Of a stretch of DNA of 64,000 bases, positions 46,248 to 53,916 are shown one piece after another. Position numbers and translations under genes: made by a program. This DNA comes from Dyadobacter linearis (GTDB lineage: Bacteria; Bacteroidota; Bacteroidia; Cytophagales; Spirosomataceae). Where the stretch lies: positions 310,001 through 374,000 of the forward strand of contig NZ_CAJRAU010000002.1 in assembly GCF_907165045.1 (NCBI RefSeq), given 5' to 3'. Under the pieces are notes generated by a model. The model made no database searches and was not told the origin of the DNA. It was given only the letters and a program-made list of their open reading frames with translations. Each line of letters begins with the position of its first letter. The stretch's first letter is position 1.

Positions 46248-47909
46248 ATGGGTTTGCCCATTATATTTTCAATTGACGACGATCCTCAGGTTTTAAGGGC
46301 TATCAGCCGCGATCTAAAATCACATTACAGAGATAAGTACAAGGTACTCAGCACCACATCCGTCGCTGAGGCAATGGAAAGCCTGCTCGAATTGCAGAAT
46401 AAAGGGGAGGAGGTAGCTATTTTTATTTCCGACCAGCGTATGCCGGAGATGGAGGGAGTGGAATTTTTAGAAAAAGCCAAAGTACTGTTTCCTTTTGCCA
46501 AAAAAGTTTTACTAACCGCCTATTCAGATACCGAAGCCGCGATCAAAGCGATCAATGATGTCCAGCTGGATTATTATCTGATGAAACCCTGGGACCCGCC
46601 GGAAGAAAAGCTTTACCCGGCCATCGATGAACTGTTGAACGACTGGCAAGGAGACTACCGGCCGGACTTTAAAGGTATTAAAGTGTTAGGTTATCAATTC
46701 TCACCTAAGTCTCACGAAATCAAGGACTTTCTTGCTGGGAATTTAATGCCTTATACTTGGCTGGACGCCGAGTCAAACGAAGTTGGAAAACAGATCAGCG
46801 CGACGAATAGTCTCTGTCCGGTAGATTTTCCGGTTGTGATATTTGAGGATGGTACTTTGTTAAAAACGCCTTCGCTGATTGATATTGCGGGTCGGATCGG
46901 CTTGAATGCCAAGACCAAACAGCAGATTTATGACGTAATCATAATCGGTGCCGGTCCGGCAGGTCTTGCCGCGTCGGTATATGGTGCGTCGGAAGGTTTA
47001 AGTACTTTATTGATCGAGCGCAAAGCGCCTGGGGGACAGGCTGGTACAAGTTCAAGAATTGAGAATTACCTAGGCTTTCCAACTGGCTTGAGCGGCGCGG
47101 AACTTACCCGCCGGGCAGTTACGCAGGCTACGCGTTTCGGTACCGAAATGCTTTCTCCACAATATGTGAAGGAGATTAAATTAAAGGATAAATACAAAAC
47201 GATCGTTCTTGGCGATGATACGGAGATCAACGCAAAAGCTGTGGTAATCACGACCGGCGTAGATTATAGGAAGCTGGAAACGAAAGGGATTGAAGACTTT
47301 ACAGGAAAAGGCATTTACTATGGAGCTGCCAGTACCGAGGCTGCTTCCTGCGGTAATAAGGACGTTTATGTGCTCGGTGGAGGTAATTCGGCGGGCCAGG
47401 CTGCGATGTACCTGTCCAAATTCGCGCGCAACGTTTTTATTTTAATCCGTAAAAATGACCTTACCTCATCGATGTCGTCCTACCTGATCGACCAGATCAA
47501 GGGAACTGAGAATATCACTATTTTAGGGTGTACAGAAATCGTGGAAGCCACGGGAAGCGATCGGCTGGAATCGTTAAAGCTGGTTGACCTGAATACCAGT
47601 GAAGAGCGTACCGTGCCTTCCGATGCACTTTTTATATTCATCGGCGCCCGGCCTTACACAGATTGGGTTGGTCTTGAAATTATTAAAAACAAGAAAGGGT
47701 TCATCGAAACGGGCCGCGAAATGAAGGGTTACGGTAATTTCAAACAGATCTGGCGCTCTGCCCGCGACCCTTATTTGCTCGAAACGAGCTCACCGGGGAT
47801 ATTTGCAGCCGGCGATGTGAGGGCCGGTGCTATGAACCGGGTTACCTCGGCAGTAGGCGAAGGATCGATGGCCATCAGTTTTGTTCACCAATATTTAAGC
47901 GAAGTATAA
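46248..47909 (+). CDS. Receiver / glutaredoxin-like / thioredoxin-reductase-like fusion flavoprotein
   Basis: The product has 553 residues in three parts. Residues 1-130 are a receiver: acidic pocket SIDDD, phosphorylation site Asp62 in FISDQRMPEMEG, and MKPWDPP near the end. Residues about 140-222 resemble a glutaredoxin fold (VLGYQFSPKSHEIKDFL, LPVVIF-like DFPVVIFEDGTLLKTPSLI) but have no CxxC where it would be expected. Residues about 225-553 match thioredoxin reductase: GAGPAGLAASVYGASEGL (FAD), GGGNSAGQAAMYL (NAD(P)H), and FIFIGARPYTDW / GIFAAGDVR. The usual CxxC is missing; the position reads YYGAASTEAASC. So it is probably an NAD(P)H oxidoreductase or sensor, not a thioredoxin reductase. 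It overlaps the zinc-finger gene by one base. Confidence 0.9.
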   Translation: MGLPIIFSIDDDPQVLRAISRDLKSHYRDKYKVLSTTSVAEAMESLLELQNKGEEVAIFISDQRMPEMEGVEFLEKAKVLFPFAKKVLLTAYSDTEAAIKAINDVQLDYYLMKPWDPPEEKLYPAIDELLNDWQGDYRPDFKGIKVLGYQFSPKSHEIKDFLAGNLMPYTWLDAESNEVGKQISATNSLCPVDFPVVIFEDGTLLKTPSLIDIAGRIGLNAKTKQQIYDVIIIGAGPAGLAASVYGASEGLSTLLIERKAPGGQAGTSSRIENYLGFPTGLSGAELTRRAVTQATRFGTEMLSPQYVKEIKLKDKYKTIVLGDDTEINAKAVVITTGVDYRKLETKGIEDFTGKGIYYGAASTEAASCGNKDVYVLGGGNSAGQAAMYLSKFARNVFILIRKNDLTSSMSSYLIDQIKGTENITILGCTEIVEATGSDRLESLKLVDLNTSEERTVPSDALFIFIGARPYTDWVGLEIIKNKKGFIETGREMKGYGNFKQIWRSARDPYLLETSSPGIFAAGDVRAGAMNRVTSAVGEGSMAISFVHQYLSEV

Positions 47910-48178
47910 TGGATCAGACTTGTCAGCATATTACCGAAATAACCGACTTAAAGCTGCCGAAAGAGCTCGTTTGTGAAGAATGTGTGAAAACCGGCGGACG
48001 CTGGATGCACCTGCGAACCTGCCAGACCTGCGGCATAACACTCTGCTGCGACAGCTCACCTGCTACGCACATGACGAAGCACTTCCATGCCACAGCGCAC
48101 CCGGTGGTAATATCCGCGGAGCCGGACGAAAAATGGCTTTGGTGTTATCAGGATGAAGCATTTGTAGAGTACGAGTAA
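47909..48178 (+). CDS. UBP-type zinc-finger small protein
   Basis: The product has 89 residues. It matches the UBP-type zinc finger of eukaryotic deubiquitinases: CQH (Cys5, His7), CEEC (22, 25), CQTCG (38, 41), CC and HMTKHFH ... TAHPV, ending in VISAEPDEKWLWCYQDEAFV. In eukaryotes the domain binds the free C-terminus of ubiquitin; bacteria have no ubiquitin, so its ligand here is unknown. The gene overlaps the fusion flavoprotein by one base, which makes co-translation likely. An evident third member of a set. Confidence 0.88.
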   Translation: MDQTCQHITEITDLKLPKELVCEECVKTGGRWMHLRTCQTCGITLCCDSSPATHMTKHFHATAHPVVISAEPDEKWLWCYQDEAFVEYE

Positions 48179-48206
48179 GCAGGATTGAATTTCGTAACTT
48201 TCACGC

Positions 48207-49112
48207 ATGCAAAAAGCAACGTCAGTCCCGGAGTTTTATAAGGAAATCGAACAGTTGATCCCTGAGCCTTTTCAGAAGGAGATCGGTCATTTTAATGTAT
48301 TCAAGACCGAAGAGCTGTACCGTGCAGGAAAGGCTCAGGTAATGCCTTATAACCGGCGGGCTTACTATAAGATCAGTCTGATAATTGGCAAGAACCGGGC
48401 GGAATATGCGGATAAAGTAATTGATATTGAGGATAATGCGTTGCTTTTTGCAACGCCGCAGATTCCTTACAATTACATACCGCAAAACGAAAACCAGTCC
48501 GGGATGTTCTGTATTTTTTCAGAGGACTTTCTTACGCAGGATAATAGCGGCGTGAAGCTTCGGGAGTTGCCTGTTTTCAAGCCCGGCGGCGACCCGATAT
48601 TTTTCCTTTCCGATAATCAGATCCAAGAGATCAGTCAAATCTTTGCAAAAATGTTTAGGGAGGTGGAGTCAGATTACATTTATAAGTATGATCTGCTCCG
48701 CAATTATGTGATCGAGCTGATTCATTTTGGTCAGAAATTGCAACCTGTTTCAGCTGCGGGCGTTGAGACAAACGCGTATCGCCGGGTTTCTTCATTATTC
48801 ATCGAGCTGCTGGAAAGGCAGTTTCCAATAGAACCTCCGCATCAGAAGCTTGCTTTCCGTTCCGCCCGGGACTTTGCAGATCAGCTCTCGATCCACGTGA
48901 ACTACCTGAATAAAGTGTTGAAGGAAATAACCGGCAAAACGACTACTGAACTGATCACCGAGCGCATTGTCAAAGAATCCAAAATCTTGTTAAAGCATAC
49001 AGACTGGAATGTATCCGAAATCGCTTACAGCCTGGGCTTTGAGGAAACTTCTCATTTTAACAACCTTTTCAAGAAACACACTTCCCTGAATCCCCGCGCT
49101 TTTCGCCTCTGA
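48207..49112 (+). CDS. AraC-family transcriptional regulator
   Basis: The product has 301 residues. The C-terminal ~100 residues are an AraC double HTH: FADQLSIHVNYLNKVLKEIT, WNVSEIAYSLGFEETSHFNNLFKKHTSLNPRAFR (shown in pieces). The N-terminal part is a cupin-like sensor domain (YYKISLIIGKNRAEYADK, LFATPQIPYNYIP). It lies 28 bp after the zinc-finger gene but reads like a separate regulator of the following SDR gene, which has its own promoter. The inducer is unknown. Confidence 0.9.
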   Translation: MQKATSVPEFYKEIEQLIPEPFQKEIGHFNVFKTEELYRAGKAQVMPYNRRAYYKISLIIGKNRAEYADKVIDIEDNALLFATPQIPYNYIPQNENQSGMFCIFSEDFLTQDNSGVKLRELPVFKPGGDPIFFLSDNQIQEISQIFAKMFREVESDYIYKYDLLRNYVIELIHFGQKLQPVSAAGVETNAYRRVSSLFIELLERQFPIEPPHQKLAFRSARDFADQLSIHVNYLNKVLKEITGKTTTELITERIVKESKILLKHTDWNVSEIAYSLGFEETSHFNNLFKKHTSLNPRAFRL

Positions 49113-49147
49113 TTTGAATTTCGCAAGTTTTGGTTTGAAACCGACAA

Positions 49148-49176
49148 ATTGATTTTCTTGGCAGGAGATACCTTTG
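49148..49176 (+). promoter_or_regulatory. Promoter of the SDR gene
   Basis: TTG (49149-49151) and TACCTTTG (49169-49176), a perfect TANNTTTG box with 17 bp between, lie just before the ATG at 49200. This supports the shorter start of the SDR gene. Confidence 0.65.
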
Positions 49177-49199
49177 TTCCATCAACTTTAACAAATAAA

Positions 49200-49967
49200 A
49201 TGATGGAATCGAATAGCAAAATTGCATTGGTAACGGGAGCAAGTCGCGGCCTGGGAAAAAACATGGCGCTCGCACTGGCTGGTAAAGGAAATGATGTAAT
49301 TGTGATTTACAACAGCAGCGAGAAGGAGGCTACGGAGGTCGTCTCAGAGATCGAATCACTCGGTCGGAAAGCGGTAGCTGTTCAGCTCAATACAGCGGAT
49401 ACAAAATCGTTTGGAGCTTTCTTCGGCACATTATCGGGCATTCTGAAAACGCATTGGAACCGGGATACCTTCGATTTCCTGATCAATAATGCAGGTATAG
49501 ATCGGTTTTCAGCTTTTGCCGACACTACGGAAGAAGCATTCGACGAGTTGCTGAATGTACATTTCAAAGGTGTTTACTTTCTAACCCAAAAAGCACTGCC
49601 TTATATTGCCGATCAGGGCCGCATTGTCAACTTGTCTACCGGACTCACCCGTTTTGCCACACCTGGCTACGCAGCTTATGCTTCAATGAAAGGTGCAATG
49701 GAGGTAACAACCAAGTATCTGGCCAAGGAGCTGGGCGGTCGGGGAATTACAGTCAATATCGTCGCTCCTGGTATCATACACACCGATTTTACAAAACGTG
49801 CATTTGAAGCTCACCCCGGCCTGGAAGCGCACATGAACAGCATTACCGCACTCGGCCGGGTGGGTCAGCCTGATGATATCGGTGGGGTGGTTGCATTCCT
49901 ATGCTCACCGGAAGCTGGCTGGGTGAATGCGCAGCGGATAGAGGTATCGGGCGGGATGAATTTGTAG
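49200..49967 (+). CDS. Short-chain dehydrogenase/reductase (SDR)
   Basis: I take ATG 49200, 255 residues; a frame from 49149 would include the promoter. The Rossmann motif is VTGASRGLGKNM, NNAG is present in LINNAGID, the catalytic Ser is in IVNLSTGLTRF, and the Tyr/Lys pair is YASMK. It is an NAD(P)-dependent classical SDR of unknown substrate (a quinone- or FabG-like ketone reductase is possible). AraC-type regulation by the upstream gene is a reasonable guess. An inverted repeat follows its stop. Confidence 0.93.
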   Translation: MMESNSKIALVTGASRGLGKNMALALAGKGNDVIVIYNSSEKEATEVVSEIESLGRKAVAVQLNTADTKSFGAFFGTLSGILKTHWNRDTFDFLINNAGIDRFSAFADTTEEAFDELLNVHFKGVYFLTQKALPYIADQGRIVNLSTGLTRFATPGYAAYASMKGAMEVTTKYLAKELGGRGITVNIVAPGIIHTDFTKRAFEAHPGLEAHMNSITALGRVGQPDDIGGVVAFLCSPEAGWVNAQRIEVSGGMNL

Positions 49968-49980
49968 TGGGTGTTTGGTA

Positions 49981-50028
49981 TCTGCGCAAAACGGGCGAAT
50001 AAATGCGCAGGAAGGATTCCTGCGCAGA
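49981..50028. repeat. Competing inverted repeats after the SDR gene
   Basis: TGCGCAGGAA (50004-50013) pairs perfectly with TTCCTGCGCA (50017-50026). A second, mutually exclusive pairing uses TCTGCGCA (49981-49988) and TGCGCAGA (50021-50028). There is no T-tract. Confidence 0.5.
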
Positions 50029-50033
50029 CCGGA

Positions 50034-50064
50034 TTGGTATTGGAGTGAATTAATCCGATATTTG
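50034..50064 (+). promoter_or_regulatory. Possible promoter of the receiver/NtrC pair
   Basis: TTG (50034-50036) and GATATTTG (50057-50064) fit the Bacteroidota promoter with one mismatch in the -7 box and 20 bp between. The ATG is at 50096. Confidence 0.35.
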
Positions 50065-50095
50065 CGCCTGAATAATTCGCCTTAATACACAGATA

Positions 50096-50521
50096 ATGTC
50101 AATAAAAGGTCCGATCATTTCCATTGAAGACGACACAGACGATCAATTCTTAATCCAGAGTGTCATTGAAGAATTGATGATTCCCAACAAGCTGATCTTC
50201 TTTGCAAATGGCCTCGAAGCGCTGCTGTATCTCGAAACGACTCAGGAACAGCCTTTTTTAATCATTTGCGATATCAATATGCCGGTTATGAACGGACTCG
50301 AACTGAGGGAGAGGATAGACCGGAACGAATACCTGAGAAAAAAGGCAATTCCATTTATCTTTCTGAGCACCGCCGACAATCCGCTCGTTATTGAAACCGC
50401 CTACGATTCTACTATTCAGGGTTTCTTCAAAAAGGAAAACAGCTTTCACGAGCTGAAAAGCCGGCTGAAAATTATTTACGATTATTGGCAATGCTGCCTC
50501 CATCCCAACCTTCACGTGTGA
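50096..50521 (+). CDS. Single-domain response regulator
   Basis: The product has 141 residues, a lone receiver. The acidic pocket is SIEDDTDD, the phosphorylation site is Asp59 in ICDINMPVMNG, and the Thr/Ser is in FLSTADN. The conserved Lys position reads FFKKENSF. It lies 13 bp before the NtrC-type regulator, so the two are probably co-transcribed and may share the KdpD-type kinase downstream. Role inferred from position only. Confidence 0.88.
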   Translation: MSIKGPIISIEDDTDDQFLIQSVIEELMIPNKLIFFANGLEALLYLETTQEQPFLIICDINMPVMNGLELRERIDRNEYLRKKAIPFIFLSTADNPLVIETAYDSTIQGFFKKENSFHELKSRLKIIYDYWQCCLHPNLHV

Positions 50522-50534
50522 TCGCACGCGGCTC

Positions 50535-51872
50535 ATGAAGAGAATTCTGATCATTGACGACGAGGCGAAACTGAGAGGCCTGATTGCCCGTATTGTCAGG
50601 CTAGAAGGCTTTGAAGTGGCGGAAGCAGCAGATTTGAAATCGGGCCTCCGCGAATTGGGGCAGTCGGATACCGATGTACTTTTATGTGATGTCAAACTGC
50701 CGGACGGTAACGGCGTGGACTTTATTCAAACAGTAAGAGAAAAGTTTCCACTGTTAGAAACCGTCCTCATGACCGCCTACGGCAATATTCCCGACGGCGT
50801 GCAGGCTATCAAAAATGGTGCATTCGATTATATTACCAAAGGCGACGACAACAATCGGATCATTCCGCTGATCTATCGGGCGCTCGAAAAAGCCGAACTC
50901 AACAGGCGCGTGCACCAGCTCGAAAAGCAGGTTAGAGAAAAATATTCGTTCGATGCCATTATTGGCAAATCTAAAAAACTGCTGGCAAGCGTCGATCTGG
51001 CCAGAAAAGTAGCGCCGACGGATACTTCGGTGTTGCTGCTCGGAGAAACAGGGACCGGAAAAGAGGTTTTTGCGCAGTCGATCCACCAGGCCAGCGGCAG
51101 ATCGAAAAAGCCTTTCGTAGCGATCAACTGTTCGGCATTCGGAAAGGAACTGCTTGAAAGCGAAATGTTCGGTTACCGGGCGGGCGCATTTACAAATGCA
51201 GTGCGCGATAAGAAAGGATTATTTGAGGAAGCAAATAACGGTACCATTTTCCTCGACGAAATTGGTGAACTGGCGCTGGAGTTACAGGCAAAATTGCTGC
51301 GTGTACTCGAATCGGGCGAGTTTCTGAAAATCGGCGATACCCAGCCCACCAAGGTAAATGTGCGCGTCGTAGCGGCTACGAACCGTGATCTCACGAAGGA
51401 AATAGAAGCGGGCCATTTCAGGAGCGATCTGTATTACAGGCTGTCGGTGTTCGAAATCGTCATTCCGGCACTGCGGGAGCGGGCAGGGGATATTGAAGCG
51501 CTTGCAACCACTTTTGCCAAAACATTTGCCTTCAAAGCGAATAAAAAAGTGAATGCATTATCGCCAGCCTATATTGAGCTGCTGGAACAAAATCGCTGGA
51601 ACGGAAATATCCGCGAGCTTAAAAACGTCATAGAGAGAAGCGTAATCCTGACTGACGGACCAATTCTGGACGTGGAAAGCCTGCCATTTGAATTGGTGCA
51701 GGCGCGAAACGATAGTAATTCCAGCTTATCCGCATTCTCCTTAGCCAGTGCCGAAAAGCTCCATTTAAGAAAGGTTTTAAATCATACCAACGGAAACAAG
51801 GCGGAAGCCGCGCGGCTTCTGGAAATTGGAATTGCCACTTTATACCGCAAAGTCGAAGAGTATAAACTGTAA
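50535..51872 (+). CDS. NtrC-type sigma-54-dependent response regulator, likely kdp activator
   Basis: The product has 445 residues. A receiver (1-120; Asp52 in CDVKLPDGNG) is followed by an AAA+ domain: Walker A GETGTGKE (171-178), the sigma-54-contact loop GAFTNA (218-223; canonical GAFTGA has Gly at the fifth position), and Walker B TIFLDEIGEL. The C-terminal Fis-type HTH is GNKAEAARLLEIGIATLYRKV. It precedes the kdp genes on the same strand, with a terminator and a -24/-12-like element between, so it probably replaces KdpE in this locus. The kinase gene lies at the far end of the locus (59080). The variant GAFTNA loop is unusual. Confidence 0.9.
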   Translation: MKRILIIDDEAKLRGLIARIVRLEGFEVAEAADLKSGLRELGQSDTDVLLCDVKLPDGNGVDFIQTVREKFPLLETVLMTAYGNIPDGVQAIKNGAFDYITKGDDNNRIIPLIYRALEKAELNRRVHQLEKQVREKYSFDAIIGKSKKLLASVDLARKVAPTDTSVLLLGETGTGKEVFAQSIHQASGRSKKPFVAINCSAFGKELLESEMFGYRAGAFTNAVRDKKGLFEEANNGTIFLDEIGELALELQAKLLRVLESGEFLKIGDTQPTKVNVRVVAATNRDLTKEIEAGHFRSDLYYRLSVFEIVIPALRERAGDIEALATTFAKTFAFKANKKVNALSPAYIELLEQNRWNGNIRELKNVIERSVILTDGPILDVESLPFELVQARNDSNSSLSAFSLASAEKLHLRKVLNHTNGNKAEAARLLEIGIATLYRKVEEYKL

Positions 51873-51896
51873 GCATACATTTTCATTTTGAGAACG

Positions 51897-51925
51897 AGCC
51901 TATCATTTTGATAGGCTTTTTTTAT
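51897..51925 (+). terminator. Rho-independent terminator after the NtrC-type gene
   Basis: AGCCTATCA (51897-51905) pairs perfectly with TGATAGGCT (51909-51917) around a TTT loop, followed by a T-run. It separates the regulator transcript from kdp. Confidence 0.9.
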
Positions 51926-52001
51926 TGGTTAAAGTGGCTGTTTTTTGTAATTGACTGGTAATTAGCTCTCTATATAGTTTTCAATGATAGCGGAACAATT
52001 T

Positions 52002-52016
52002 TGGCAGAAGTATTCC
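52002..52016 (+). promoter_or_regulatory. Possible sigma-54 (-24/-12) promoter of the kdp operon
   Basis: TGGCAG-AAGTA-TTCC (52002-52016) resembles the consensus TGGCAC-N5-TTGC, with GG and CC at the right spacing but G for C at one position and C for G at the other. A start about 12 bases further on would lie just before the ATG at 52041. Confidence 0.45.
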
Positions 52017-52040
52017 CGAACATTTAACAATACGCATATC

Positions 52041-52124
52041 ATGACAACAATCCTTCTTCTGCTTACCGGCGCACTTTGCTTCGCGCTGTTTTACAAATCC
52101 ATCGGTTTTTTCGAAAAAATCTGA
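52041..52124 (+). CDS. 27-residue membrane peptide at the head of the kdp operon
   Basis: A complete small frame, MTTILLLLTGALCFALFYKS plus IGFFEKI, forms one membrane helix followed by a short amphipathic tail. It is three bases upstream of kdpF. It is not KdpF, which follows, but its position and helix suggest a second small accessory peptide of the Kdp complex. I recall similar KSIxFFEKI peptides before kdpF in other Bacteroidota, but I have not checked. Coding is inferred. Confidence 0.6.
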   Translation: MTTILLLLTGALCFALFYKSIGFFEKI

Positions 52125-52127
52125 ATT

Positions 52128-52205
52128 ATGCTGGCGCTATTCATCATCTCCATCCTGGTCTTCTGCTACATGGGTTACGTGCTCGTCAGACCTGAAAAAT
52201 TTTAA
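52128..52205 (+). CDS. kdpF: KdpF, small subunit of the potassium-transporting ATPase
   Basis: The product has 25 residues, MLALFIISILVFCYMGYVLV then RPEKF. It is one membrane helix ending in the KdpF signature RPE(K/R)F. KdpF stabilises the KdpABC complex in the inner membrane. It lies 10 bp before kdpA. The gene is shorter than the usual minimum length for gene finders, but the match and position are convincing. Confidence 0.85.
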   Translation: MLALFIISILVFCYMGYVLVRPEKF

Positions 52206-52215
52206 CCTAGAAAAT

Positions 52216-53904
52216 ATGAATACTGAGATTCTGGGTATCGTTTTCGTTTTCGCAACCACTATTGCGCTCGCGATACCATTCGGAAAATACATTGCAAAAA
52301 TTTACGCTGGCGAGCGGACTTTGCTCGACCTGATTCTGGGACCAGTTGAAAAGCTTTTTTACAAACTCAGCGGTATCCGCGTCCAGTCAGAAATGAACTG
52401 GAAACAGCACCTTTCGGCTCTTCTCACGATCAATATGGTCTGGTTTTTCCTGGGTATGTTCGTGCTGATGAACCAGGGCTGGCTGCCGCTAAACCCGGAC
52501 GGAAACCCGTCTCAATCTGCGGAACTGGCGTTTAATACCACTATTTCTTTCGTGGTCAATTGTAACCTGCAACACTATTCCGGTGAAACGGGCGTGAGTT
52601 ACCTGGGACAGTTGTTCCTGATGTTCCTGCAATTTGTGAGTGCAGGCACAGGTATGGCGGCTGCCGCTGTGGTGATCATTGCTTTCCGGGAGCGTAGCGC
52701 AGATAAGCTGGGGAATTTTTATGAATTGATGATCAAATCGTGCACTAGAATATTGCTGCCTGTTTCGCTGGTGGTGGCGGTGATCCTGTTGCTGAATGGC
52801 GTTCCTATGACGTTCGAAGGCAAGGATAGTTTCGTCTCCATGCAGGGTGACACCGTACAAGTTTCTACCGGGCCGGTGGCTGCTTTTGTACCGATTAAGC
52901 ACGTGGGAACAAATGGAGGTGGTTTTTTCGGAGCGAACTCTGCGCACCCATTTGAGAATCCGAACTATGTAACCAATATGGTCGAGATGTTTGCGCAAAT
53001 GTTTATCCCGATCGCAATGGTTTTTGCACTGGGTTTTTATCTCAAAAAACGCAAACTCTCCTGGGTGATCTTCGGCGTGATGACGATCGGCTTTTTGCTG
53101 CTCGTCGTTCCAACGGTATTTTCAGAACTAAAAGGTAACCCCGCAATCGCCGAAATGGGTATTGACGTTTCCAGTGGCGCTACGGAGGGGAAGGAAATCA
53201 GGTTCGGAACTGCATTCTCCGCATTCTGGAGTATAGCCACTACCGTCATTTCAACGGGTTCCATAAATGCGATGCACGACAGCTTTATGCCGATGTCCGG
53301 TCTCGCACAGATGCTCGCAATGATGACGAATGCATTTTACGGCGGAGTAGGAGCGGGCATCCTCAATTTCTACATATTTATCATTCTGGCAGTGTTTATG
53401 AGTGGCTTAATGGTGGGCCGCACGCCGGAATTGATGGGGAAAAAGATAGAAGCGAGGGAAATGAAGATCGCGATGATCGTCGCTTTGCTGCATCCTTTGC
53501 TGATTCTGGCTGCGACTGCATTAGGCACAACCTTACCCCAATATACAGCCGGAACGCTCAATAATCCAGGTTTTCACGGTTTTAGCGAAATGTTGTACGA
53601 GTATACTTCTTCTTCGGCCAACAATGGAAGCGGCTTTGAGGGGCTGGGAGATAACACACCGTGGTGGAATATCAGCTGCGGTATCGTACTGATCCTGTCG
53701 CGCTTTCTTCCCATTATCGGCCCGGTCGCAATAGCGGGGATCCTGGCTTCCAAAAAACACATTCCCGAAAGTGCCGGCACGCTCAAAACGGACACAGGAA
53801 CATTCGGTATTATGATCTTCGCCGTCATCGCTATCATCACCGCCCTGTCGTTTTTTCCTGCACTTACGCTCGGACCGATCGCGGAATATTTTTCAATGAA
53901 ATAA
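52216..53904 (+). CDS. kdpA: KdpA, potassium-binding channel-like subunit
   Basis: The product has 562 residues, the usual KdpA length, with about ten membrane helices. The four selectivity-filter-like segments are seen, for example FVVNCNLQHYSGE, THVGTNGGGFFGANSAHPFEN (in part), and ATTVISTGSINAMHDSF. KdpA binds K+ and passes it into the KdpB transport path. It is 12 bp before kdpB. Expressed under potassium limitation in known systems. Confidence 0.97.
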   Translation: MNTEILGIVFVFATTIALAIPFGKYIAKIYAGERTLLDLILGPVEKLFYKLSGIRVQSEMNWKQHLSALLTINMVWFFLGMFVLMNQGWLPLNPDGNPSQSAELAFNTTISFVVNCNLQHYSGETGVSYLGQLFLMFLQFVSAGTGMAAAAVVIIAFRERSADKLGNFYELMIKSCTRILLPVSLVVAVILLLNGVPMTFEGKDSFVSMQGDTVQVSTGPVAAFVPIKHVGTNGGGFFGANSAHPFENPNYVTNMVEMFAQMFIPIAMVFALGFYLKKRKLSWVIFGVMTIGFLLLVVPTVFSELKGNPAIAEMGIDVSSGATEGKEIRFGTAFSAFWSIATTVISTGSINAMHDSFMPMSGLAQMLAMMTNAFYGGVGAGILNFYIFIILAVFMSGLMVGRTPELMGKKIEAREMKIAMIVALLHPLLILAATALGTTLPQYTAGTLNNPGFHGFSEMLYEYTSSSANNGSGFEGLGDNTPWWNISCGIVLILSRFLPIIGPVAIAGILASKKHIPESAGTLKTDTGTFGIMIFAVIAIITALSFFPALTLGPIAEYFSMK

Positions 53905-53916
53905 TTGATAATCAAT

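Noticed and set aside
46248..47909. Calling the fusion a thioredoxin reductase
   Set aside because: The redox CxxC is absent; only the FAD/NAD(P)H fold is supported.
49149..49199. Longer SDR start at 49149
   Set aside because: The extra codons contain the promoter box TACCTTTG and do not look like protein.
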